Shown here: one piece after another, positions 49,292 to 58,098 of the stretch
How positions within the stretch are numbered: the stretch's first letter is position 1
Layout of the letters: each line of letters begins with the position of its first letter
NCBI RefSeq assembly: GCF_016495405.1
Contig: NZ_CP044522.1
Span: 1,240,001-1,304,000 of the forward strand
Direction: 5' to 3'
Length of the DNA stretch: 64,000 nt
DNA from: Cobetia sp. cqz5-12
GTDB lineage: Bacteria; Pseudomonadota; Gammaproteobacteria; Pseudomonadales; Halomonadaceae
Translations under genes and position numbers: made by a program
Notes under the pieces: model-generated
The model's database searches: none
Told to the model about the DNA's origin: nothing
The model's input: the letters and a program-made list of their open reading frames with translations, nothing else

Positions 49292-49975
49292 ATGAGTGAC
49301 GCATCACAGCAGCGTGGCCACCGTGCCCCTCAGATCATCGAGCCGAGCGCCCAGGCGGATGCCTGCGTGATCTGGTTGCACGGCCTGGGTGCTGACGGCA
49401 GTGATTTCGTGCCCGTGGTGCCTGCATTGGGTCTGCCTGAGAATCACGGTGTGCGTTTCGTCTTCCCGCATGCGCGCGAACTGGCCGTGACCGTCAATGG
49501 CGGCATGTGCATGCCGGCCTGGTACGACATTCTCGAGATGAATCTCGGGAGGCGCGTCGATGAGATGCAGCTGCGTGAATCCGCGGCCTACGTGCATGCC
49601 TTGATCGAGGAGCAGATCGCTCAGGGCATCGCCAGTGAGCGCATCATTCTGGCCGGCTTCTCCCAGGGCGGCGCGGTGGCCTATGAGGCGGCGTTGAGCT
49701 GCGAACGTCCGCTGGGCGGCTTGCTGGCGCTCTCGACCTATTTCGCCACCAGCGCGACCATTGCGCCGAGCGCCGCCAATCAAGGCCTGGCCATCAGTGT
49801 GCATCACGGGACCCATGACGATATCGTGCCGCTGGCACTGGGTGAGGCGGGCGCCGAGAGTGCGCGTGCGCTGGGGCATCCGCTTGAGTGGCAGACCTGG
49901 CCGATGGCGCACGCCGTGTGTCTCGAGGAAATCGAGGCGATCGGTGAGTGGTTCAAGGCGCGTCTGCTGGCCTGA
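49292..49975 (+). CDS. Carboxylesterase/phospholipase-type alpha/beta hydrolase
   Basis: 227-aa cytoplasmic serine esterase of the carboxylesterase II family. The catalytic Ser is in AGFSQGGAVAYEAAL near residue 120, the Asp in HGTHDDIVP near 175, and the His in WPMAHAVCLEEI near 205. The oxyanion region is WLHGLGADGSDF. GGAG lies upstream. The family prefers short acyl esters. Confidence 0.9.
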   Translation: MSDASQQRGHRAPQIIEPSAQADACVIWLHGLGADGSDFVPVVPALGLPENHGVRFVFPHARELAVTVNGGMCMPAWYDILEMNLGRRVDEMQLRESAAYVHALIEEQIAQGIASERIILAGFSQGGAVAYEAALSCERPLGGLLALSTYFATSATIAPSAANQGLAISVHHGTHDDIVPLALGEAGAESARALGHPLEWQTWPMAHAVCLEEIEAIGEWFKARLLA

Positions 49976-49979
49976 TCGG

Positions 49980-50005
49980 CTGTCAGTATCGACTGTCAGT
50001 ATCGA
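49980..50005. repeat. 13-bp tandem duplication after the esterase stop
   Basis: CTGTCAGTATCGA occurs twice in a row, starting 5 bp after the stop codon. Confidence 0.85.
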
Positions 50006-50015
50006 CGCCAGAGCA

Positions 50016-50055
50016 AAAACGCCGCTGACGGAGTGATTCGTCAGCGGCGTTTTCA
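50016..50055. terminator. Bidirectional terminator after the esterase gene
   Basis: AAAACGCCGCTGACG pairs with CGTCAGCGGCGTTTT around GAGTGATT. It serves both converging genes. Confidence 0.9.
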
Positions 50056-50113
50056 TGTGCTGCCAGCGGCCCCGTCATGCGCCGTCAGTGGTCTTTTCCA
50101 GTGCTGGTCGCAT

Positions 50114-50680
50114 TCAGCAGCGATAGCGGTAGGCGAGGTGTTCATCCTTGCGCGGGCCGGTGATGCGCCAGTCGAGATCGAAGCCCAGGGCATTGCCCGC
50201 CTCATCACGCACGATGACCAGCGTGGCGGCGTAGAGATCATCGATGCACAGATGCGCTTCACGACTGACGAAGTGATCTTCGCCTCGAGCGCTGTCGGCC
50301 ACCAGGTCGAACAGGAAGACGGCGGCATCACGGCCACGGCGTTCATGACTGAGCGACAGCGCCTCGCCATCCGCGGCCAGCTGCCAGCGATAGCGGTTGT
50401 GGAAGTTGACGCTGGATGACTGGCCCTCGAGCTGGAACTGGCCCTGCTCCAGAAATACCACGCTTTCCGCTTCTTGCTGAGCCGCCTGTCGTGACCCGTC
50501 GTGGGGGGAAGCTGCGGCTTCGCGGGTGACCGTCACCTCGCCGCTTCCCTGGCCAGACCAGGCATTGCGTGAGGCCGGGCCGGAACGTGACGAAAAATCC
50601 AGCCGGCGGATCTGCGCGAGCAGCGCATAGAGGGTTACAATTGGTGTCAACTTCTTCTGGCTACCGGGTTTACTCGTCAT
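50114..50680 (-). CDS. DUF6314 family protein
   Basis: 188-aa soluble beta-rich protein. It matches the DUF6314 pattern: ALLAQIRRLDFSSRSG, then FHNRYRWQLA, VFLFDLVAD, AHLCIDDLYAATLVI and WRITGPRKDEHLAYRY. Function unknown. The ATG at 50680 shares its bases with the start of the divergent transporter and has AGG 6 nt upstream. A TTG at about 50650 preceded by AGAAG could be the true start and would remove the overlap. About 45 residues in the middle are Gln/Ala-rich and not conserved. Confidence 0.8.
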   Translation of the reverse strand: MTSKPGSQKKLTPIVTLYALLAQIRRLDFSSRSGPASRNAWSGQGSGEVTVTREAAASPHDGSRQAAQQEAESVVFLEQGQFQLEGQSSSVNFHNRYRWQLAADGEALSLSHERRGRDAAVFLFDLVADSARGEDHFVSREAHLCIDDLYAATLVIVRDEAGNALGFDLDWRITGPRKDEHLAYRYRC

Positions 50681-51554
50681 GTCCTACCTGATTGGTGTCA
50701 CGGCCCTCTGGGCCTTCTCGTTTTCCCTGATCGGCGTCTATCTGTCCGGTCAGGTCGATAGCTATCTGGCCGTACTGACGCGTATCGCGCTGGCGTGCCT
50801 GGTCTTCGCGCCATTCATGCGCCCGCGGGCGATCAGCGGCCGCCTGCGCTTCCAGTTGATGGCCATCGGCGCGATCCAGCTCGGCCTGATGTACATCTTC
50901 TTCTATCGCTCCTTCCTGCTGCTGCCCGTGCCGGAAGTGCTGCTGTTCACCATCTTCACGCCTATCTACATCACCTTGCTCGATGACCTGATGAACAAGC
51001 GCCTGTCGCCATTCTACCTGTTGACCGCCGCGATTGCGGTGCTGGGCGCGGCGATCATTCGCTACGACGGGGTCAGTGACGGCTTCTGGCTCGGCTTTGC
51101 GGTCGTGCAGGGCGCCAATCTGTGCTTTGCCATCGGGCAGGTGGCCTACCGTCAGATCGCTCCGCAGCTGCCGGCGGATGTCGCCCATCGCCATGTGTTC
51201 GGCTGGTTCTATCTCGGCGCGCTGGCGCTGGTGATCGTGATGTTTCTGCTGTTCGGCAGTACCGACAAGCTGCCGTCGCAGCCGGTGCACTTCGTGGTGC
51301 TGGGCTGGCTGGGTATCGTGGCCTCGGGGCTGGGTTACTTCCTGTGGAACAAGGGCGCGACGCGGGTCGATGCCGGCACGCTGGCGATCATGAACAATGC
51401 ACTGGTGCCGGCGGGTCTGCTGGTCAACCTGCTGATCTGGAACCGCGACGCCGACCTGGCGCGTCTGGCGCTGGGTGGGGCGGTCATCGTGGCGGCACTG
51501 GCAATCAATCAGGTGTGGGCACGTCGCCGCGAGCAGGCGCTGCGCATGGCCTGA
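50679..51554 (+). CDS. YigM-like DMT-family transporter (possible biotin uptake)
   Basis: 291-aa inner-membrane carrier with ten predicted helices in two EamA repeats. The N-terminus (ALWAFSFSLIGVYLSGQVDSY) and the later YFLWNKGATRVDAGTLAIMNN are very like E. coli YigM, reported as a biotin transporter. Transfer of that substrate to this protein is inference. There is no ribosome site ahead of the ATG at 50679, which overlaps the divergent DUF6314 start. Confidence 0.85.
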   Translation: MSYLIGVTALWAFSFSLIGVYLSGQVDSYLAVLTRIALACLVFAPFMRPRAISGRLRFQLMAIGAIQLGLMYIFFYRSFLLLPVPEVLLFTIFTPIYITLLDDLMNKRLSPFYLLTAAIAVLGAAIIRYDGVSDGFWLGFAVVQGANLCFAIGQVAYRQIAPQLPADVAHRHVFGWFYLGALALVIVMFLLFGSTDKLPSQPVHFVVLGWLGIVASGLGYFLWNKGATRVDAGTLAIMNNALVPAGLLVNLLIWNRDADLARLALGGAVIVAALAINQVWARRREQALRMA

Positions 51555-51596
51555 CAGCCGACTGTGTCATTGAGGAATTCAGGCATCGCATCTCAA

Positions 51597-53303
51597 TCAG
51601 CCCTCGCCCTGTGCGAGGGCTTTTTGCAGGTGAGCGGTGAGGCGCGCCAGTATGTCCTGCTGGCGGGGGGCCGCGTCAGAGGGCCGCGCAGCGTTCTGCG
51701 TCACTTCCTCGCCGAGCTGGGCCGCATTGAGACGCAGGCCGGATTGTTCGGCATTGAACAGGCTGCCGGGCAGGGTGGCGATGCCTGCGTTCAGCAGGTC
51801 CTGATGCAACTGCTCCAGTTGCTGCGCCTCAAGGCTGGGCAGGCCACACCATTGCAGATAGCCGCCACTCGGCGGCGGCAGCCAGACGCTGTCTCCCAAC
51901 GCCGCGCTCAGGTGTGCACGCAGACGCTCCAGGCGTCGCGCATAGCAGCGTCGCATGCGCTGCACGTGGCGGCCGTAATCCCCGCTGGTGATCAGTTCGC
52001 TCAGGGCAGCATGCATCCATGGCATGTCGCCCATGCCATTGGCCCAGCGCGCCCGAATCATCGCCTGCAGCCCCAGTGGTGAATCCTGCTCGGGCCGTGA
52101 CAGCCACAGCCAGCCGCAGCGGGTGCGGGGGTCCAGCGTCTTGGAGAATGATCCGACGCTGATCAGCGCAGGCATCGGCCTGTCGGCATGGCGGTGGGCG
52201 AGGTCGGCCAGCCACGGATGGCGGGTATCGAAGCTCAGCTCGGCAAAGGTGGTGTTCTCGACCAGCAGGATGGCGTGGCGGGCCGCCAGTGCCAGCAGGC
52301 GGTGGCGATCTGGCGTGCTCAGCTGCCCGCCCAATGGATTGTGACCATCCGCGGTCACGATCAGGGCGTCCAGCGTCAGGGCGGGCGTCTTGTCATCATG
52401 ACGCTCGAGCAGACGCTCGAGCACCTCGACATCCAGCCCCTGGTGCGCGCGGGCAGGAATGGCGATCGCCTGATGGCCCTGGGCTTCGATGGCGGCCACG
52501 ATGCCGAAATAGCCCGGCGCTTCGACGCCGACCTGACAGCGGCCCTTGGCGGCACGCAGCTGGCCGAGCAGCAGTGACATGCCATGCTGTGCCCCCTGGC
52601 TGATCAACAGGGCGTCGCTGTCACAAAGATGGCCGTGGTGGCTGAGATGCTGGGCGATGGCAGTGCGCAGCGCGCTCGAGCCCGGCGGCAAGGCATAGGC
52701 GCTGGGGTGCTGGGCATGGGCCCCGAGCTGAGTGCGCGCCAGACGATACAGGCGTCGCACGGCGGGGGCGTCCAGCTCCGGGTGAGCGGCACCCAACGGT
52801 GCCAGGTGCGGATCACTGGCATTCGCCATCGCCTGCCAGGCCGGGTCACTGATGGTGAGGGTGGTGATGGCACGCGGCCTGTGATGAGACTCTTGTTGCC
52901 TGTGCTCCAGCTCACCGGGATGACGTGATGAAGCCGGGCGGGTCTGTGAGCCGCCATTCAGGGCGGAATCCAGTTCATTTGTGTCGTGAGCAGTCCCCGT
53001 CGATGGCGCGACCCGATAGCCGGCACGCGGCTCGGCGATGATCAGACCCGCCGCCTCCAGCTCGCCGTAGGCACGAATCACGCTGTTGAGGCCGAGTCCC
53101 GACTGCGCCGCCTGCCGCCTGAGCGAAGGCAGGCGCTGTCCTGCGCTCAGCTTGCCCGTCGCCATCTGGGTCTTGAGTCGCTCGACCAGCTGCTGATAGC
53201 GCGGCATTGTCGCGGCAGTGGCGCCTGAGCTGGTGGTTGCGTCGATAGAGGAGCCGACAAGCGAAGGGCGGCTGGCGGACGAAGCGTGCTCGGCGGATGA
53301 CAT
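51597..53303 (-). CDS. MocR-type transcriptional regulator (GntR HTH plus aminotransferase domain)
   Basis: 568-aa fusion of a GntR winged helix (residues 33-105: YQQLVERLKTQMATGKLSAG, GLNSVIRAYGELEAAGLI) and a fold-type I aminotransferase domain. The PLP Lys is in SVGSFSKTLDP and the cofactor-contacting Asn in DGHNPLGG. The position normally holding the ring-anchoring Asp reads VENTTFAEL instead of the usual V-E-D-D. The linker (about 105-150) is long and His/Gln-rich. It is divergent from an EamA exporter, which it probably controls. Confidence 0.9.
   Translation of the reverse strand: MSSAEHASSASRPSLVGSSIDATTSSGATAATMPRYQQLVERLKTQMATGKLSAGQRLPSLRRQAAQSGLGLNSVIRAYGELEAAGLIIAEPRAGYRVAPSTGTAHDTNELDSALNGGSQTRPASSRHPGELEHRQQESHHRPRAITTLTISDPAWQAMANASDPHLAPLGAAHPELDAPAVRRLYRLARTQLGAHAQHPSAYALPPGSSALRTAIAQHLSHHGHLCDSDALLISQGAQHGMSLLLGQLRAAKGRCQVGVEAPGYFGIVAAIEAQGHQAIAIPARAHQGLDVEVLERLLERHDDKTPALTLDALIVTADGHNPLGGQLSTPDRHRLLALAARHAILLVENTTFAELSFDTRHPWLADLAHRHADRPMPALISVGSFSKTLDPRTRCGWLWLSRPEQDSPLGLQAMIRARWANGMGDMPWMHAALSELITSGDYGRHVQRMRRCYARRLERLRAHLSAALGDSVWLPPPSGGYLQWCGLPSLEAQQLEQLHQDLLNAGIATLPGSLFNAEQSGLRLNAAQLGEEVTQNAARPSDAAPRQQDILARLTAHLQKALAQGEG
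51599..51625 (+). terminator. Terminator of the YigM-like gene inside the regulator's 3' end
   Basis: AGCCCTCGC and GCGAGGGCT form a 9-bp stem with a CCTGT loop, followed by TTTT. It lies within the last codons of the convergent MocR gene. Confidence 0.85.
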
Positions 53304-53459
53304 GCCTGTCTGTACCCCTTGAATTGGTGATTATCTGTATCTTGTGCCCCCTTGAGGGTTCGCGGCAAGCTGAAGACTCTTGTCGTGGTCCCGTCGGTGC
53401 ACGTCCTGTCTCTGCCCCCGGACCGTCCGCTTGTCATTTCTTTCGCTGGAGTCTGCGTG

Positions 53460-54458
53460 ATGTGGATGCCACTTTGCTTCGTGTTTCTGTTCGCCAGCGG
53501 CTTCATCGCCGCGCGCTTCGGTACCCTGGACGCTGAACCCTTCACCTTGCTGCTGGTGCGCAGCCTGTTGGTGCTGCCGGTGCTGGGAGTGATTCTGTGG
53601 CTGCGCCGCAAGCCGCGTCAGTGGGGCAGGCGCAATGACCGTCTGGCGCAGATGGGCATTGGCATGCTGTTGCACGGTGCCTATCTGGGCGGCGTGTTCG
53701 CGGCGGTCAAGGCGGGGCTGCCAGCAGGCCTGACGGCGCTGCTGGTCAGTCTGCATCCGCTGGTGACGGCGGCGTTGTCACTGCCGTTGTTCGGCGTGCG
53801 TCTGGGGGCCAAGCAGTGGGCCGGGCTTGGCTGTGGCGCCATCGGCGTCAGTCTGGTGCTGGGGGCAGGGCTTGCCAAGGACGGCGCAGGCACTCTGGAC
53901 TGGCCGCTGATCGGGCTCGTCTGGTGCCTGGTGGCGCTGATCGGCGTGTCCAGCTCGACACTGTGGCAGAAGCGAGTCTCCGGTCGCATGGGGCTGGTCG
54001 AGGGGCTGATGTTCCAGTATCTCGGTGCGGGCGCGGTTTTCGTCGTCGCGGCAACCAGTGTCGGCAGCTTTGCCTTTGACCCCACGCCGCGTCTGCTGAT
54101 GACCATGGCCTGGCTGGTGATCGCCATCTCGGTCGGTGCCATCTGGCTGCTGATGCTGATGCTGGAGCGGGGCGAGGCCCATCAGGTCGCGCGCACCTTC
54201 TTCCTGGTGCCGCCGTGTGCCGCGCTGATGGCATGGTGGCTGTTCGACGAGCAGTGGACCGCGCTGATGGTCACGGGCGCGGCACTGGTGGTGCTGGGAC
54301 TGGTGCTGGACCGCCCACGTCCGGGCAAGGTGAGCAAGGCGCCGGCCGACGACGCCACGCCGCCTTCGCCCTCAACGCCCTCAACGCCCTCAACCTCAAC
54401 AGCCTCAGCAACTTCCAATGCCTCGGCAACGAACAGTGGGCAAGCCGCCCCGCGCTGA
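53460..54458 (+). CDS. EamA/DMT-family exporter
   Basis: 332 aa with about ten membrane helices in two EamA repeats (FVFLFASGFIAARFGTLDAEP; LPAGLTALLVSLHPLVTAAL; ARTFFLVPPCAALMAWWLFDE). The C-terminal 40 residues are a Ser/Thr/Ala tail coded by a 9-bp repeat. GGAG is 8 nt before the ATG at 53460. Divergent from a MocR regulator, a common pairing for amino-acid or vitamin-related transporters; the substrate is unknown. Confidence 0.85.
   Translation: MWMPLCFVFLFASGFIAARFGTLDAEPFTLLLVRSLLVLPVLGVILWLRRKPRQWGRRNDRLAQMGIGMLLHGAYLGGVFAAVKAGLPAGLTALLVSLHPLVTAALSLPLFGVRLGAKQWAGLGCGAIGVSLVLGAGLAKDGAGTLDWPLIGLVWCLVALIGVSSSTLWQKRVSGRMGLVEGLMFQYLGAGAVFVVAATSVGSFAFDPTPRLLMTMAWLVIAISVGAIWLLMLMLERGEAHQVARTFFLVPPCAALMAWWLFDEQWTALMVTGAALVVLGLVLDRPRPGKVSKAPADDATPPSPSTPSTPSTSTASATSNASATNSGQAAPR
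54369..54395. repeat. 9-bp triple repeat in the EamA gene tail
   Basis: CCCTCAACG, CCCTCAACG and CCCTCAACC encode the Ser-Thr-Pro run of the C-terminus in frame. Confidence 0.75.
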
Positions 54459-54514
54459 TGCGTGCCGAGCGCATTACTCACCACGCACCACGCACAGCGT
54501 ATAGATAAAAAAGG

Positions 54515-54560
54515 ACAACGCCCCGCCGGCCCGAGATGGGCTGGCGGGGCGTTGTCGTCT
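54515..54560. terminator. Terminator between the EamA gene and ompW-1
   Basis: ACAACGCCCCGCC with its complement forms a long stem around GGCCCGAGATGGGCT. An A-run lies to the left and TCGTCT to the right. The flanking genes converge. Confidence 0.85.
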
Positions 54561-54596
54561 CTGACCAGTCAGAAGTGCTAGCCAGGAAGTGGCTGA

Positions 54597-55346
54597 TCAG
54601 AAGCGATAGCTGATCCCGGCCATGGTCACGATGGGGTCGATCTCGACCTTGTCGTTGACGCTGCCTGCCACGGTGACATCGGAATCGATATCCAGATACC
54701 AAGCAGCGACGTTGGCCGCCCAGTGCTCGTTGATCACCAGATCGACGCCGATCTGTGCGGCCGCGCCCCAGCTGTCATCCATCTCGAGTCTGGTGCCATC
54801 GTCGAGGGTTTCATCGGAGAAGTGGGTGTAATTGACCCCCGCGCCGATGTACGGCTGGATGCGCGATTCACGTCCGCCAAGCGGATAGTACTGCAGTGTC
54901 AGAGTCGGCGGCAGGTGATCGACGGAGCCGGCCTTCTGGCCATTGAGCGAGATGTCGTGGTCGAAATCCTGCGCCGCCAGCAGTTCGATACCGAAGGTAT
55001 CGGTGAAGCGATAGCCGAGAGTGAAGGCAAAGGCGCTGTCATCATCGACGTCCACGTCGGCACCGATGGCATCGATGCGACCGTTGTCACTCTTCGGCGA
55101 GACCTTGGCGACACCCGCACGCGTCCAGAACTGCCCGGCGCCGTAGTTGAGAGAGCTGAGAGAGTTGAGAGAGCCATGAGAGCTGGCATTCAGCGAGTCG
55201 GCGGCCATGGCAGGTGCGGCGCCGAGAGTCGCGAGGCTGGTGAGGCCTGCCAGTGCCAGAATCTGCCACGGGCGTGCTGCAGAGCGCGGGCTACGCGAAG
55301 TCAGGTGCGCGGGGAGGGAGGCTGAGCGAGTGACGACGTCGGACAT
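54597..55346 (-). CDS. OmpW-family outer membrane protein, copy 1
   Basis: 249-aa eight-stranded barrel protein. It has an extended N-terminus: about 28 residues ahead of the hydrophobic signal, which ends near AAPAMA/ADSLN. A Ser/Leu/Asn-rich segment made of short DNA repeats follows (55145-55190). Barrel marks are FWTRAGVAKVSPKSDNG, LTLQYYPLGG, QPYIGAGVNYTHFSDE and the terminal ISYRF. The true start may be further in. FNR/ANR-like boxes lie upstream, in keeping with oxygen control of ompW elsewhere. Confidence 0.88.
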   Translation of the reverse strand: MSDVVTRSASLPAHLTSRSPRSAARPWQILALAGLTSLATLGAAPAMAADSLNASSHGSLNSLSSLNYGAGQFWTRAGVAKVSPKSDNGRIDAIGADVDVDDDSAFAFTLGYRFTDTFGIELLAAQDFDHDISLNGQKAGSVDHLPPTLTLQYYPLGGRESRIQPYIGAGVNYTHFSDETLDDGTRLEMDDSWGAAAQIGVDLVINEHWAANVAAWYLDIDSDVTVAGSVNDKVEIDPIVTMAGISYRF

Positions 55347-55409
55347 GATGGCTCCTGAAGGATGGCGGGAAACAATGCCCTCATTCTAGGTAGCCGAATT
55401 TCGAGAAAT

Positions 55410-55423
55410 TTGATCTGAGGCAA
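55410..55423. promoter_or_regulatory. FNR/ANR-like box, distal to ompW-1 start
   Basis: TTGAT-CTGA-GGCAA matches the TTGAT-N4-ATCAA consensus at 8 of 10 arm positions, 64 bp before the ompW-1 start. Confidence 0.4.
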
Positions 55424-55459
55424 GAGTTTACGGGCGTTATTGCACGGTGAGGGGCATGG

Positions 55460-55473
55460 TTGATCCAGGTCAA
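55460..55473. promoter_or_regulatory. FNR/ANR box upstream of ompW-1
   Basis: TTGAT-CCAG-GTCAA matches the TTGAT-N4-ATCAA consensus at 9 of 10 arm positions, 114 bp before the ompW-1 start and exactly 50 bp from the other box. Confidence 0.6.
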
Positions 55474-55523
55474 TTTCTGCGGCGCGCCGCTTAAGATCCG
55501 CCGTGTAGCCGTTGGCTACCAAC

Positions 55524-55559
55524 AACGAAAACGCCGCAGACCCGAAGGTCTGCGGCGTT
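55524..55559 (-). terminator. Terminator of ompW-2
   Basis: Read on the minus strand, AACGCCGCAGACC and GGTCTGCGGCGTT form a 13-bp stem around TTCG, followed by TTCGTTGTT. It lies 140 bp past the ompW-2 stop. Confidence 0.8.
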
Positions 55560-55695
55560 CCTGTGTGATGTCCATCTATCGCCTGGACTGCTCAGCGTTG
55601 CCGAGCTTCGTCGTCCACGATGCCGTTGTCACGGCGTGGCATCACACGGCTTGCCAGGTGCTTGTTGGAGGCATGTTCACGCCTCGCACAAGGCC

Positions 55696-56289
55696 TTAGA
55701 AGCGGTAGGTGACACCAGCACCGACAGTGACCGGATCCAGCTCGGTGTCGTTCACGTCCTGACCGGCGATCTTGGTATCGGCCTTGACGTCGGCGTAACG
55801 AGCGAAGCCGTTGACGGCCCAGGCTTCGGTGATCTTGAGGTCCACACCCAGCTCGGCAGCGGCGCCGTAGCTGTCGTCGATGTCCATGCTCTGGCCACCG
55901 GCAGACTCACCGGAGAAGTGGGTGTAGTTCAGGCCGACACCAGCGTACGGCTGGACGCGGGCTTCAGTACCGCCCAGCGGGTAGTACTGCAGCATCAGGT
56001 TGATCGGCATCTGATCGAAGCCGCCGGCGCTGTTTTCCCAGTCAGTGCTGAATTCTTCAGTGGACTGCAGGGCGATGGCCAGGTTGTCGTGGAACATGTA
56101 GCCCACGGAACCGGCGAAGCCGGACTCGTCCTTGGCGATCAGACCGTTGCCGTTGTTGCTCTTGCCGTCGACCTTGGCAACGCCACCGCGCAGGAAGATA
56201 TCGCCCTTGCCATATGCCATGGCGGATTGTGCGCCCATTGCCATGGTGCCGGCGATAACAGTAGCGGTCAGGATCTTGATAGCTTTCAT
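55696..56289 (-). CDS. OmpW-family outer membrane protein, copy 2
   Basis: 197 aa, the usual OmpW length. The signal peptide ends near QSAMA/YGKGD. Barrel marks are IFLRGGVAKVDGKSNNG, LMLQYYPLGG, QPYAGVGLNYTHFSGE and the terminal Phe of VTYRF, needed for BAM assembly. It shares many blocks with copy 1, so the two are paralogues. A strong promoter lies about 115-140 bp upstream. The ligand of OmpW channels is thought to be small hydrophobic molecules. Confidence 0.92.
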   Translation of the reverse strand: MKAIKILTATVIAGTMAMGAQSAMAYGKGDIFLRGGVAKVDGKSNNGNGLIAKDESGFAGSVGYMFHDNLAIALQSTEEFSTDWENSAGGFDQMPINLMLQYYPLGGTEARVQPYAGVGLNYTHFSGESAGGQSMDIDDSYGAAAELGVDLKITEAWAVNGFARYADVKADTKIAGQDVNDTELDPVTVGAGVTYRF

Positions 56290-56401
56290 GTGTAGTTCTC
56301 CTTGAAGCTTGGCTTCGTGAGCTGCCTGTCAGCAGTGCCTCGCTACCCTACGGCTTGGGCCGTGTGCTCTGCGTGGCTGCGTCGATCAGGGGACGCTACG
56401 A

Positions 56402-56430
56402 ACTATAAAAAACAGCGTTCTGTTTGGCAA
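56402..56430 (-). promoter_or_regulatory. Sigma-70 promoter of ompW-2
   Basis: On the minus strand TTGCCA and TATAGT are 17 bp apart within an AT-rich stretch. The match is 5 of 6 for each element. The rest of the spacer 56290-56650 has no supported gene. Confidence 0.65.
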
Positions 56431-56650
56431 GCATTTTTTTAGAACGTTGTTTGAAAACTTATTAGCCGTCTTGTTAGCGGATGTTACCGATTATTTCAGG
56501 GAAGTTTAATGTCTCATGAGTGAGACTTCCCATGACGCATTTGAGCGACATCGCCATTCACTATTGCGCAAGGTGACCAAGACCTTGGTCGCATGCCGTG
56601 CGCGAGGTTAGTACTCACTACGTCAAAGATCATCGCCGGGCTCTGCAGGC

Positions 56651-57514
56651 TCAGTGACGCTTGCGTGCGGCGCGTGCTTCCAGCTGTTCCAGCCACTGAC
56701 TGACCTCGGTGCTCTGTGCGTCTGCATCACGATAGACGGCAAGAAATTGTCGCCATTCATCGTGCTGCCAGCCCTTCAGGCGGCGCCACAGCACGTAGAG
56801 ATCGCGCAGGCACTCGTGGCGGCGCAGCACGAAGCGGCGCGTCTTCTCGAGGTCGATGATGACGGCGTCCATCTGCCAGGTGCTGTCCGGCGACTCACTC
56901 GGCGGGCGACTGAGGAAGAGGTGCTTGGGAAACAGGCAGCCATGCATCAGGCCAGCCTGATGTATCTCGCGAACGAGGCGGGCGCTGGCGGTGATGACCT
57001 GAGAGCGCATGCCGGCATCGAGTTCCGCCCAGCGTTCATGCCAGTGATCCAGATCATCGCGCCCGGCGAGATCGAAGGTGATCAGGATGGCGCGCCACTC
57101 CCGGCCTGCGCGCCGCTCGCCGTACCAGCCGGCGTCCACTGACGGGATCCCCCGCGCATGATAGTGACGGATGGCGCGCCATTCACGGGAAAAGGTCGGT
57201 TCGCCCAGCGGGCGCGCCAGGCTGCGGGCCAGGTGGTTGGTCTGGCGCTTGAGATAGAGGCGATGACTGTTGCCGTGCTCATCCTCGAGCGTCAGCAGCG
57301 AGACCGTCGAGACGCCGCCGCGTTCACGATTTGGCGCGTCGACGTCGTGGGCTGCCACTTGCCACAGGGCATCGAAGCTATTGAGGTCGTGCTGCTCCAG
57401 CAGGCGGGCAAGCCCGGCTTCGCAGTAATCGCGGTGGCCGCGCGGCGCCGTGGCGCTGGGGCTGGTAGTGCCGGTGTGACCAGCAGGGGGATGAGTGGGG
57501 GAGCGATGCGTCAT
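56651..57514 (-). CDS. InaA/WaaP-type lipopolysaccharide kinase family protein
   Basis: 287-aa protein with a small-kinase fold. The pattern LYLKRQTNH (ATP Lys), FSREWRAIRHYHARGIPSVDAGWYG, HQAGLMHGCLFPKHLFLS (catalytic loop with His and variant residues) and VIIDLEKTRR (metal Asp) is that of InaA and heptose-kinase relatives. The first 25 residues are low-complexity. The real substrate is unknown; InaA itself is an acid-induced protein. No clear ribosome site at the ATG. Confidence 0.82.
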   Translation of the reverse strand: MTHRSPTHPPAGHTGTTSPSATAPRGHRDYCEAGLARLLEQHDLNSFDALWQVAAHDVDAPNRERGGVSTVSLLTLEDEHGNSHRLYLKRQTNHLARSLARPLGEPTFSREWRAIRHYHARGIPSVDAGWYGERRAGREWRAILITFDLAGRDDLDHWHERWAELDAGMRSQVITASARLVREIHQAGLMHGCLFPKHLFLSRPPSESPDSTWQMDAVIIDLEKTRRFVLRRHECLRDLYVLWRRLKGWQHDEWRQFLAVYRDADAQSTEVSQWLEQLEARAARKRH

Positions 57515-58098
57515 GTCAGGTAGGAATCACGGTCTCGGGTGATAGGCGGTAGCGTTCACTGGCAATCCTTGTCGGTGAGCGCTGCGATGACTGGCCATGA
57601 TAGTTAGCCTGCTGGGGAAGTGACAGGTCTGCAGCACAAAACTCTCCTTCCCACCGCGGCAATGGCGGGAGGGCGTGATGGCTTTCTGCGCAGCGCCTGG
57701 CGCCGCTCGGGTGCGCCAGTTGGTCGCAGCGTGGCGCGACGTCGCAGTGTGGTCGATGGTCGCAGCGCGCACGCAGGTGCGCAGAGTCAGCGTTGAGATG
57801 GTGCCAGGCCAGTGATGCCCGTTGCTTCAGCATCCATGCGGCTTGCAGCGGAGTTATCCAGTGACGACAGGCACTTGGCGGAGGTGACGAGTGCGACATT
57901 CGCCCGGTGAGTGCGACAACCTGACATCTGGAGACTGGCGCGGGAGGGTAGACAATGCCGACCAAGGTCTTGGTGCCACGGTGCCATTGCCTGTGTGCTT
58001 GCCGGCGAGAGTCGGCCTGATGTGTCCCCCGACGTCGGTGGCAAGCGCATGCAGGGACGGCAGCCTGACCGTCCGCCTTATCGCAAAGGGGTTAAGAC
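57515..58098. other. Long leader region of the cyd operon
   Basis: No supported gene in 584 bp. GAGTGCGACA is repeated near 57890 and 57909. I could not identify a clear promoter or an FNR/ArcA-type site, although both are expected before cydA. GC-rich CGCAG-type repeats occupy 57720-57790. Confidence 0.45.
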
